From: Treponema sp.
Lineage (GTDB): Bacteria > Spirochaetota > Spirochaetia > Treponematales > Treponemataceae
Assembly: GCA_024695625.1 (NCBI GenBank)
Contig: JAILHV010000014.1
Coordinates: forward strand, 1-32,800
Reading direction: 5' to 3'
Length of the DNA stretch: 32,800 bases
Below the pieces are notes generated by a model, which ran no database searches, was not told the DNA's origin, and saw only the letters and a list, made by a program, of their open reading frames with translations. The number at the start of each line of letters is the position of its first letter. The stretch's first letter is position 1. The position numbers were made by a program, and so were the translations under genes. This document shows, one piece after another, positions 7,075-13,381 of the stretch.

Positions 7075-7093
7075 CCCTGAGACAAGCTCAGGG
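7075..7093. repeat. CCCTGAR-ACAAG-YTCAGGG hairpin repeat, copy 2
   Basis: Arms CCCTGAG (7075-7081) and CTCAGGG (7087-7093) with the loop ACAAG, followed by TGACGG. This is the same element as 2682-2700 with one base pair changed from A-T to G-C. It lies between two convergent operons, where it might also help end transcription, although no T-run follows it directly. Confidence 0.65.
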
Positions 7094-7117
7094 TGACGGT
7101 TGTTGGTTTGTAATTTT

Positions 7118-8620
7118 CTAGCGTCTCTGTGCGTCTGCGGCTTGCGGGACTAGCTTTATTACTACGCGGCGGTTCTTTGCGCGGCCTGCGGCTGTATTGT
7201 TGCTTTCCACCGGCTTTGTTCCACCGAAGCCCTTGTAGGAGAAGAGCTTATCGTCGATGCCGTCCTGCTTGAGGGCTTCTATTACGGCCTGTGCACGCTG
7301 GATACTGAGCGTCATCTGGCCTGTAGGCTTGTTTACGTCTGCGGTGTGGCCTTCCACTATGATTGAATATTTTCCGCCGTCTGCAAGTGCAGTCTTTATC
7401 TGCTTTGCAATCAGGCTTACGCGGGGGCGTTCTTCCGGCAGAAGTTCTGTTGAGTCAGCTATAAAGCGGAGGTCGCTTATGGTAAGGGTAAGCTCCATGC
7501 CGCCCGTTGGAGAGTCTTCCAGTGTTATAGGAGGCTCCTTGCCGCTCTCCCTTTCCTTTTCAAGTTCCTTCTGAATCTTTGTGTAGTCCAGGTAGTACTT
7601 TGTGTTGCGCTCGGGGGCTGTTACCACGCGGGAAATTTCCTTTTCGCCCAAAAGGATTACGACCTTGCCGTTCTTTAAGAGCTCGCGGTTCTGGGGGACC
7701 GTTGCAATGCGCAGGTAGTCGTCGTAGGAGATTACCGGGTCGCAGCGGTTAACGCCGTAGACTTTCTTTGCCATAATCCAAAGCGGGTCTTTTCCGGCTC
7801 TTTCCGTGATGCCGCGGGGACCTGTTGCCGTCATGTATTCTACAATGCCGACTGACTTGGCGGTTTCCGGCTCCACCATGTTGCGCTCGTAAACAAGTGT
7901 CATGTTTTCGTCCCAGATGCGGGGGAAAAGGCAGGGGCTTACCGAGCTTGTGGTGAATTCGCCCTGTATTGGCAGGGAACCCCTTGCGTCGATTATGATT
8001 CCGCTGTAGGGGCGGGACGCTATGCGGTCAATGGGGAGTTCCTGGACGTATGGCTTTCTGTGCTTGATGATGAGCTGGCCTATGTCCTGCAGCTTGATTG
8101 TGTTTGTGGTCTTTAGGTTGTTCGTTCCCTGGTGGAAGTAGGCCGGGGTCTGCTTGCTTCTGTCGATGATGTGGGTCAGCTCTTCCAGGGTGAGGCTTCC
8201 TTCGCGCACAAGGTCTTCTATGGTGCGGGTGTCGTCCACGTAGAGTGAGAGCAGGGGGTCCTTTACCAGTATTGGAAGGTCCATCTTGATTCTGTTTACG
8301 GCAAGGGACTTTCCGCTTGGCATGGGAATTCCGGCCTTTACGACATTCATTGAGATGTCTGAGATGAAGGCCTGCTTTGTCCAGTCAACGCGGCTTTCCG
8401 AACTGACGATGGACTTGTCGCGGGAGGCGTTTGCCGCAGCATAGGCTTTTTCTTCTGCATCACGGATTTCCTCTTCCGTAAAGCCCTGCATCCTGAATTC
8501 GGCATGGCTTTCGGCAGAGCTGGACTGTGCCGCCGCATTTACAGCACCTAGGCTCGTCAATATAAAAAATAGGCCGCTTGCGGCAATCAATACTTTCTTT
8601 TGCATGACTTTCTTTTGCAT
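7118..8620 (-). CDS. OmpA-family protein with C-terminal peptidoglycan-binding domain
   Basis: A 500-residue exported protein that probably anchors the cell envelope to peptidoglycan. A signal peptide with hydrophobic core covers about residues 10-31 (ending near VNAAAQ). A central region of about 340 residues has no domain I can name. Residues about 375-495 form an OmpA C-terminal domain: LTISDLRFIADSTELLPEER, VEGHTAD, LSIQRAQAVIEAL, GFGGTKPV and AKNRRV. The Arg in IQRAQAV that contacts diaminopimelate is present. The start region is a 15-bp tandem duplication (MQKKVMQKKV), giving two possible ATGs; the upstream one (8620) has AGGGGAAG 5 nt before it and is preferred. It is the last gene of the - operon, 11 nt after the lytic transglycosylase. 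Spirochaetes lacking lipopolysaccharide may use such proteins for envelope tethering. Confidence 0.88.
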   Translation of the reverse strand: MQKKVMQKKVLIAASGLFFILTSLGAVNAAAQSSSAESHAEFRMQGFTEEEIRDAEEKAYAAANASRDKSIVSSESRVDWTKQAFISDISMNVVKAGIPMPSGKSLAVNRIKMDLPILVKDPLLSLYVDDTRTIEDLVREGSLTLEELTHIIDRSKQTPAYFHQGTNNLKTTNTIKLQDIGQLIIKHRKPYVQELPIDRIASRPYSGIIIDARGSLPIQGEFTTSSVSPCLFPRIWDENMTLVYERNMVEPETAKSVGIVEYMTATGPRGITERAGKDPLWIMAKKVYGVNRCDPVISYDDYLRIATVPQNRELLKNGKVVILLGEKEISRVVTAPERNTKYYLDYTKIQKELEKERESGKEPPITLEDSPTGGMELTLTISDLRFIADSTELLPEERPRVSLIAKQIKTALADGGKYSIIVEGHTADVNKPTGQMTLSIQRAQAVIEALKQDGIDDKLFSYKGFGGTKPVESNNTAAGRAKNRRVVIKLVPQAADAQRR

Positions 8621-8631
8621 GTATACTTCCC

Positions 8632-9966
8632 CTAATTGAATATCGGCACAATTAGCTTTTTACCAATAGATAAAACCTTTTTTTCGCTTATTTCGTTAAC
8701 GGAGCAAAGGTCTTCCACCGTGATTCCGTACCTGCGGGAAATTCCCCAAAGGGAATCGCCTTCCTTTACGGTGTACATGACTGCGTCGGTTGCAACGCCC
8801 TGCTTCTTGAGGTTTTCCTCCGTGTCGGCGGGCATGTCTCCGGGCAGCCTTAAAGAGTAAACCTCTCTTGCTGGCGTACAGTTACGGAAAAGTGCCGGGT
8901 TCAGCGTCTTTACCCTGGCCTTGCTAACACCTGTTGCCTTTGAAATTTGGTTAAAGCTGAACATTCCGGCGGTTTTTATGTAGGTGAATTTTTCCGGCTC
9001 AACGTTTTCTATTGCCTTTACTGCTTCTTCGATGCCTGTTGCCCCGTAGTAGTGGGCGTTTTCGATTATGTCGGCTATGGCGAGGAGCTTTGGCACGTAC
9101 AAAATGGACTCTTTTTTAAGGATTTCGTTTTCTGCAAGGTACCAGAAGTCTTTGCCGGGGTTCTTCTTTACGAATTTGCCCATTGCTCCGGCACCGCAGT
9201 TGTAGGCGGCAAGTGCCAGCTCCCAGTCTCCAAAGAAGCGGAAGTTGTATTCCAGTTTGGAAAGGGCTGCGTCGGTGGACTTCCATGGATCTCTCCTTTC
9301 GTCGTACCAGCTGTCTTTTTCCAGGTAGGGTGCCATGGAATTTGCCATGAACTGCCAGATTCCTGTTGCACCTGAGCGGGAAACGGCGTTTGGTATGTAG
9401 TTTGACTCTACTATAGGAAGGTATTGCAGGATAAGGGGCATGTTGCGCTCCTTAAGCTGTTCAAGTATGTAGGGCAGGTAGGGGGCAGCGTTTTCCAGTG
9501 AGCGCACAAGGACCTTCTGGCCGGAAGCGGTAAGGTACTGCCTTAGGAATTTCTGGCTAAGCTCGTGTTCGATTCCGGGAAGCTCAAGTTCCTTACGCCT
9601 TACTCCGTTTTGTATTTCTTCGCCGGACTTCATGGCGGCAACTTCTTCTTCTATAAGGGTTACCTTGTCCTTTTCCTTGCTCTTTTTGTTTTTGGAGGAC
9701 TTTTTCTTCTTCTTTTTTAGCTCTTCCTGAATCTCTTTTTCAAGAAGCTTTTCCTGTTCGCTTGCGTATGTGTCGGAAGCGTCCAAAAGGTTTTCCTGGG
9801 AAATGGCCTTTCCGTCTGGGTCATTTGTGTTTGCGGAGGCAAGTTCCTGGGCAGTCGCGCAGGATGTCATGAAGACCAGGCATGAAAGCGTAAGGAGGAA
9901 AATTTTCCTCGCAAAAGCCGGACGGCATTTTTTTGATGTTGGCAGGGAAAGTTTCCCCGTCTGCAT
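8632..9966 (-). CDS. MltD-like membrane-bound lytic murein transglycosylase with LysM
   Basis: Cleaves the glycan strand of peptidoglycan to give anhydromuramyl products. From the start at 9966 it is 444 residues. A lipoprotein signal ends at Cys36 (LTLSCLVFMTSC). A lysine-rich, probably disordered stretch follows at 83-101. The SLT catalytic domain spans about 150-280: PIVESNY with the catalytic Glu187, SGATGIWQFM, and LALAAYNCGAGAM. One LysM domain is at 397-441 (YTVKEGDSLWGISRRYGITV). The start is uncertain: the frame stays open to an ATG at 10116, 2 nt after the upstream gene's stop, but those extra 50 codons would translate an R1 repeat. The start at 9966 follows the repeat directly and gives a normal lipoprotein signal. 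The Shine-Dalgarno there (TAGG) is weak. Second gene of the envelope operon. Confidence 0.88.
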   Translation of the reverse strand: MQTGKLSLPTSKKCRPAFARKIFLLTLSCLVFMTSCATAQELASANTNDPDGKAISQENLLDASDTYASEQEKLLEKEIQEELKKKKKKSSKNKKSKEKDKVTLIEEEVAAMKSGEEIQNGVRRKELELPGIEHELSQKFLRQYLTASGQKVLVRSLENAAPYLPYILEQLKERNMPLILQYLPIVESNYIPNAVSRSGATGIWQFMANSMAPYLEKDSWYDERRDPWKSTDAALSKLEYNFRFFGDWELALAAYNCGAGAMGKFVKKNPGKDFWYLAENEILKKESILYVPKLLAIADIIENAHYYGATGIEEAVKAIENVEPEKFTYIKTAGMFSFNQISKATGVSKARVKTLNPALFRNCTPAREVYSLRLPGDMPADTEENLKKQGVATDAVMYTVKEGDSLWGISRRYGITVEDLCSVNEISEKKVLSIGKKLIVPIFN

Positions 9967-9967
9967 A

Positions 9968-10060
9968 TTAAGGCCTACCCCCGGCTGGAAGGGCCCGCGC
10001 AAGCGGGTTGCCGACAGGCAATGGAGGGGGTAGGGCCCCCCGGAACCCTGGAAGGCGGGT
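9968..10060 (-). repeat. Dispersed repeat R1, copy 2, between operon genes
   Basis: The reverse complement matches the copies at 2211 and 12708, including the CAGGGTTCCGG block, the TTGCC/GGCAA hairpin and the covarying second stem (here CCCGC/GCGGG). It lies between the stop of the lipoprotein gene and the chosen start of the transglycosylase, inside one operon, so it is transcribed. Confidence 0.8.
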
Positions 10061-10118
10061 TTGCAAAGGCAAGCTGGTCCAGAAAAGAATTTAAAAGAAA
10101 GAAAAGAGAATTTCATAA

Positions 10119-11201
10119 TTACATTTTGTCTCCGTAATAGATTCCGGCCCATTCCCAGTTTCCGTGTACTTTTGGGTCAACGGGAAAATTTATTTTCCGG
10201 AAGTAGAAATACCATACCTTGGAATTTGTCCATCCCCATGTGCGAAGGTATGCCTCGGTGGGGGTGGAAATCTCGTCCAGTGTGTCATTGAAGCGGATTC
10301 TGTTTCCCCTCATGTAGTCGCTCGCATAGAATGTTGCCTGCGGATTACTTGAATTTTCGTCCTGCCGCCAGGATATGTTAAAGAAATTTACGCGGGACTT
10401 GTAGCTGTCCAGCTGGCCGGGGTTGTAGGTGGAGATGGCTTTTTTTACCGCCGCCACAAGTTCGTCCAGTGTCTCGAAGGTCCAGTTTTTGCTTGAATTG
10501 TAGAAGTCCACGAACTGCCTTGCGTTTGCAAATGCGTTGGGAAGGTCTGAAATCCTGATTGTGGATGCGTCGTCCTGTGCCAGAAACTGCCTGAATGCGC
10601 GCAGGGCCAGAGCCCATTCCCCCTCTTTTTCGTATTCAAGTGCCAGGCGGACGTACAGTTCGGTGATTTTTACCTTGTCGGGGAAGCGGGTGATAAGCTG
10701 GTTGAAGTAGGAAATCCTGTTGGTGGGGTTCTGGCTTATCTGGATCAGGTGCTGCAGGCTCATGAAGTGTACGGAAAGCCTTTCGCCCGAGTTTGCGGTA
10801 ATCATCAGGTCGTTGTAGTTGTTGATGATGCGTTCAAAGTAGTATTCTGCTACCGGCTTGGAGTCTATTTCCAGGTAGGTGTTGGCCGTTACCAGGAGCC
10901 AGTAGGCGTTGTACTGGTCGTCGGGGTGGTTTTCCACCCATTCGGAAAGGAAGAGGATTAGGCCGGGATAATCTTTTTGCGAAAGCATGTTCTGTGCAAT
11001 GTTCTTGATCAGCGCAAAACGCGTCTCTTCCGAAATGTCCTTTTTGTCCAGCAGCTTGCCCAGCTGTTCCTGGTTATATTCGTAGGTCTTTTCCCTTTCC
11101 TTCTGCGCCTTGCCCTTGCAGGAAAAAAATACCGCGGTGCTTGCGGCTGCAAGGAAAATGCCAGCGCAGATGAGGGTTGCCTTTTTTTTTGTCTGAAACA
11201 T
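10119..11201 (-). CDS. Predicted lipoprotein with helical-repeat (TPR-like) region
   Basis: A 360-residue protein with a lipoprotein signal: a basic N-terminus, a hydrophobic segment from about residue 9 to 27, and Cys28 in STAVFFSC, a loose spirochaete-type lipobox. Residues about 35-250 look all-helical, with TPR-like spacing of aromatic and small residues (for example YNAYWLLVTANTYLE and LYVRLALEYEKEGEWALALR). The C-terminal 100 residues are rich in Trp, Tyr and Phe and end in NWEWAGIYYGDKM; I cannot name this part. It is the first gene of the - strand operon with the transglycosylase and OmpA-like protein, so a role in envelope or peptidoglycan assembly is inferred from context only. It starts 5 nt from a good -10 box and has no Shine-Dalgarno. 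Confidence 0.78.
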   Translation of the reverse strand: MFQTKKKATLICAGIFLAAASTAVFFSCKGKAQKEREKTYEYNQEQLGKLLDKKDISEETRFALIKNIAQNMLSQKDYPGLILFLSEWVENHPDDQYNAYWLLVTANTYLEIDSKPVAEYYFERIINNYNDLMITANSGERLSVHFMSLQHLIQISQNPTNRISYFNQLITRFPDKVKITELYVRLALEYEKEGEWALALRAFRQFLAQDDASTIRISDLPNAFANARQFVDFYNSSKNWTFETLDELVAAVKKAISTYNPGQLDSYKSRVNFFNISWRQDENSSNPQATFYASDYMRGNRIRFNDTLDEISTPTEAYLRTWGWTNSKVWYFYFRKINFPVDPKVHGNWEWAGIYYGDKM

Positions 11202-11206
11202 ACGGT

Positions 11207-11235
11207 ATTTTAGCAGTTCTCCGCATTTCTTTCAA
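11207..11235 (-). promoter_or_regulatory. Promoter of the envelope operon (leaderless geometry)
   Basis: On the minus strand: TTGAAA (11235-11230), 17 bp, TAAAAT (11212-11207), then only 5 nt (ACCGT) before the ATG at 11201. The boxes and spacing are close to sigma-70 consensus. There is no room for a Shine-Dalgarno in the transcript. Confidence 0.68.
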
Positions 11236-11275
11236 TGGTTTTTGTTGCCAAGGGACAGCCGGTAACGCTACCGCG

Positions 11276-11453
11276 CCCCTCCATGGCTTGATAATTAATT
11301 GCAAGGAAGAAAAAGCTTTTTTCATGGGGCAACAAACGAGAATGTTTGCAAAAAAAACACGTGTAAAAGTGGAGTTCTTAGGGAGGAAACAGCAGGCTTC
11401 GGACTCTGAGCGGTTTCCTCCCCTCCAGGCCGGGATCCAAGGGCTCACCCTTG
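11276..11453 (+). repeat. Multi-hairpin repeat R2, copy 1
   Basis: Matches 13106-13328 closely over its first 100 bp: CCATGGCT, then GCAAGGAAGAAAAA, a CAACAAACGAGAATGTTTG block, an A-run, CACGTGTAAAA and GTTCTTAGGG. It then holds a perfect 10-bp hairpin GGGAGGAAAC (11381-11390) / GTTTCCTCCC (11413-11422). A terminal CAAGGG/CCCTTG hairpin (11438-11453) follows. The hairpin sequence in the middle differs from the other copies although its position is kept. No ORF is seen. Confidence 0.78.
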
Positions 11454-11519
11454 AAAAAACTAGTATTTTTCATCTTTTTAGAGTTTACATTTTTTTTAGA
11501 GATTTTTTTAATTTTCCTA

Positions 11520-11548
11520 TTGACATATTTATAAAAATGGAGTATTTT
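11520..11548 (+). promoter_or_regulatory. Promoter of the candidate small RNA
   Basis: A perfect TTGACA (11520-11525), 17 bp of A/T-rich spacer and TATTTT (11543-11548). The region upstream is strongly A/T-rich and may act as an UP element. Transcription would start near 11554. Confidence 0.6.
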
Positions 11549-11553
11549 AATAT

Positions 11554-11648
11554 TAGCTTGTAAATAAGCTGATAAACTCTCTCCGATGTCCAGATTTCTG
11601 GACGTAGGGGCTGCGGGCGCGTTGACGTTCACAGCCCCTATTTTTTTT
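11554..11648 (+). ncRNA. Candidate small RNA of about 95 nt
   Basis: The transcript from the preceding promoter would form three hairpins in a row: TTAGCTT/AAGCTGA (11553-11572), GTCCAGA/TCTGGAC (11588-11603) with a 2-nt loop, and the terminator stem (11605-11640) followed by eight T. There is no ORF. It does not show the SRP RNA core motif, 6S architecture, or a SAM or T-box signature. The downstream gene cysE has its own promoter candidate, so a free small RNA is favoured, but a cysE leader with an attenuator remains possible. Confidence 0.5.
11605..11648 (+). terminator. Intrinsic terminator
   Basis: Stem TAGGGGCTG (11605-11613) / CAGCCCCTA (11632-11640), 9 bp with an 18-nt loop, followed at once by eight T residues (11641-11648). 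It ends the candidate small RNA in front of cysE. Confidence 0.82.
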
Positions 11649-11715
11649 GCCCTCAGGCCTTTTCCCCGCGGTCCAATTTCTTCCGTAGTATCTTGTAGCC
11701 TTTCTGCTTCCTTCC

Positions 11716-11744
11716 TTGCCTTTTTCTCATAAAATCAGTAGATT
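11716..11744 (+). promoter_or_regulatory. Probable cysE promoter
   Basis: TTGCCT (11716-11721), 17 bp, TAGATT (11739-11744), placing the start near 11751 and giving a leader of about 24 nt with an AAGGGGAAG Shine-Dalgarno. Confidence 0.45.
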
Positions 11745-11774
11745 AAGAACAGAATAAAATGCAAGGGGAAGCGA

Positions 11775-12638
11775 ATGAATTCAATAGACAGCGCAATCGA
11801 CAACATTCTTGAGTCCTACAAAAAGTACGGCGGAATAAACTTGGAGGAGGCCAACGACTTTCCCAACCGCGAAAACGTTGTGAATGTGCTGCGCGACATA
11901 CAGTGCCTCATATTTCCCGGCTTCCGGGTTGCAGAAGACCTTGACTCCCAGAACCTGCGCTTTGTGACCGGCGAACGCGTGAACCGCATAATTTCCATAC
12001 TCACCCGTGAGATAAAAAAGGCCCTGGTCTACGTAATACAGGACGACATGGTAAAAAAGACCCACTGCTTTGCCCTGGCGGAACAGACAAGCCGCGCTTT
12101 GATAGAAGAAATTCCTGAACTCCGCCGCAAGATAGGACTGGACGTGCAGGCTGCCTACGTCGGTGACCCTGCCGCAAAGTCTACGGAGGAGGTAATAGTC
12201 TCCTACCCCTGCCTTGAGGCCATCACAACCTACCGCATAGCCCATTTCCTCTGCAAGGCCGGCGTTCCCGTAATCCCCCGCATCATGAGCGAGCATGCCC
12301 ACGGTAAGACCGGAATAGACATAAACCCGGGGGCTGAAATCGGCGAAAGCTTCTTCATCGACCACGGAACAGGCGTCGTAATAGGCGAAACCTGCGTCAT
12401 AGGCAACAACGTAAAAATCTACCAGGGCGTAACCCTTGGTGCTCTCAGCGTAAAAAAGAACCTGATGGACAAAAAAAGGCATCCTACTATAGAAGACAAC
12501 GTGACAATCTATGCGAACGCCACGATACTGGGCGGCGAAACCGTAATCGGAGCCGGCAGCACAATCGGCGGAAACACCTGGGTTACAAAATCCGTGCCTC
12601 CCAATACCCTCTTTACCCAGAGCGGCAGCGGACGCTGA
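11775..12638 (+). CDS. cysE: Serine O-acetyltransferase
   Basis: Acetylates L-serine with acetyl-CoA to O-acetylserine, the first step of cysteine synthesis, in the cytoplasm. The 287-residue protein has a helical N-terminal half (about 1-165) and a C-terminal left-handed beta-helix of hexapeptide repeats. The active-site region reads [20 protein letters not shown] then [14 protein letters not shown], with the conserved Asp and His of the family. Hexapeptides such as VIGNNV, TIEDNV, ILGGET and VIGAGS follow. The length matches the longer plastid/EpsC-like form rather than the minimal one. The ATG at 11775 is preceded by AAGGGGAAG at 3 nt distance. It is apparently monocistronic: a terminated small-RNA candidate lies upstream and a repeat block downstream; no cysK is in view. 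ATA codons are frequent, as in the pyrophosphatase gene. Confidence 0.93.
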   Translation: MNSIDSAIDNILESYKKYGGINLEEANDFPNRENVVNVLRDIQCLIFPGFRVAEDLDSQNLRFVTGERVNRIISILTREIKKALVYVIQDDMVKKTHCFALAEQTSRALIEEIPELRRKIGLDVQAAYVGDPAAKSTEEVIVSYPCLEAITTYRIAHFLCKAGVPVIPRIMSEHAHGKTGIDINPGAEIGESFFIDHGTGVVIGETCVIGNNVKIYQGVTLGALSVKKNLMDKKRHPTIEDNVTIYANATILGGETVIGAGSTIGGNTWVTKSVPPNTLFTQSGSGR

Positions 12639-12707
12639 ATTTTCTTTCTTTCTCGGAGCCACCGTCCTGTATTACCGTGGCCGGCCACTACGTGCCCGTC
12701 CACCCCA

Positions 12708-12800
12708 TGCAATTTCTACCCGCTTTCCAGGGTTCCGGCATCCGCCTCCATTGCCTGCCGGCAACCGCTGCGCGGCCCTTCCAATCGGGGCTAGGCTTTA
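12708..12800 (+). repeat. Dispersed repeat R1, copy 3
   Basis: About 93 bp with the R1 blocks GCTTTCCAGGGTTCCGG, CCTCCATTGCC/GGCAAC and CCCTTCCAATCGGGGCTAGG. The covarying stem is CCGC/GCGG. The GC-rich run found in copies 1 and 2 after TTCCGG is shorter here. It abuts the R2 block that follows. Confidence 0.8.
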
Positions 12801-13020
12801 TATGCTGTACGCTGCCCCAGAAAAATCCCTCCATGGATTTTTCTGGGGATCGGAGGTTTGCAGGCAAATCTCCGCGCTGCTAAGCCGCCCGTCCATGGGC
12901 TCTATGATTATTGGCAAGGAATAAATAATTTTTTTGTATGTCTTGCAAAGATGCGTTTGTTTGATAACAAAGTCGGGTTCTTAGGCATATCGCGAAACAT
13001 TGAGCGATATGGCCCCTAAG
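12801..13020 (+). repeat. Multi-hairpin repeat R2, tandem unit A
   Basis: Hairpin 1 has perfect 14-bp arms (12815-12828 with 12835-12848) and loop CTCCAT. Hairpin 2 pairs GGAGGTTTGC (12852-12861) with GCAAATCTCC (12864-12873) through one G-T wobble. A shared GCTAAGCCGCC...TCCATGG and ATTGGCAAGGAA block follows. Hairpin 3 is CTTAGGCATATCGC (12980-12993) with GCGATATG and CCTAAG (13004-13020, 3-nt bulge). Unit B repeats this order with different stem sequences. Confidence 0.75.
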
Positions 13021-13328
13021 CCGTGCCTGCCTTAAAAAAAATCCTTCCATGGATTTTTTTAAGGATTGCAGAATCGCTACGCAATTCTGCATGTTGCTAA
13101 GCCGCCATCCATGGCTATGTAATTGTTGGCAAGGAAGAAAAAACTTTTTTCATTGGGCAACAAACGAGAATGTTTGTAAAAAAAAGCACGTGTAAAAAGT
13201 GGGGTTCTTAGGGGCTTTGCCCCTAAGCCGTGCCGGAAAAGGGAGGGGTTTAAGGGGAGGGGAAAACCTCGCTTCGGAGTAGGGGTTTTCCCCTCCCCTT
13301 ATTCTGGGGTCCAAGGGTCCACCCTTGA
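13021..13328 (+). repeat. Multi-hairpin repeat R2, tandem unit B
   Basis: It has the same module order as unit A. Hairpin 1 is CCTTAAAAAAAATCC / GGATTTTTTTAAGG with loop TTCCAT (about 13029-13063). Hairpin 2 is GCAGAAT/ATTCTGC (13068-13090). The CTAAGCCGCC and TTGGCAAGGAA blocks come next. Hairpin 3 is CTTAGGGGC/GCCCCTAAG (13207-13227). Hairpin 4 has perfect 18-bp arms (13251-13268 with 13284-13301). Hairpin 5 is CAAGGGT/ACCCTTG (13312-13327). The part from 13106 on is also shared with 11276-11453. Confidence 0.78.
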
Positions 13329-13345
13329 TAATTTACATTAGAAAT

Positions 13346-13374
13346 TTGCATTATATTTAAATTAGGCTTATAAT
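13346..13374 (+). promoter_or_regulatory. Promoter of the cheX-like gene (leaderless geometry)
   Basis: TTGCAT (13346-13351), 17 bp, perfect TATAAT (13369-13374), then 7 nt before the ATG at 13382 with no Shine-Dalgarno. Confidence 0.72.
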
Positions 13375-13381
13375 ATCTGTT

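Noticed and set aside
11554-11648. SRP RNA (4.5S) as the identity of the small RNA
   Set aside because: The conserved apical motif of SRP RNA (GGAAGGAAGCAGCC type) is absent.
11554-11774. Known riboswitch or T-box before cysE
   Set aside because: No SAM-I core, T-box bulge or anticodon-like specifier for cysteine was found; called only a candidate small RNA.
11781-12662. 293-codon minus-strand ORF opposite cysE
   Set aside because: The plus strand encodes complete serine acetyltransferase; the antisense translation has no family features.
12639-13381. CRISPR array, suggested by repeats after cysE
   Set aside because: The repeats are long (about 90-300 bp), only two or three in number, with internal hairpins and no regular spacers; no cas gene is nearby.
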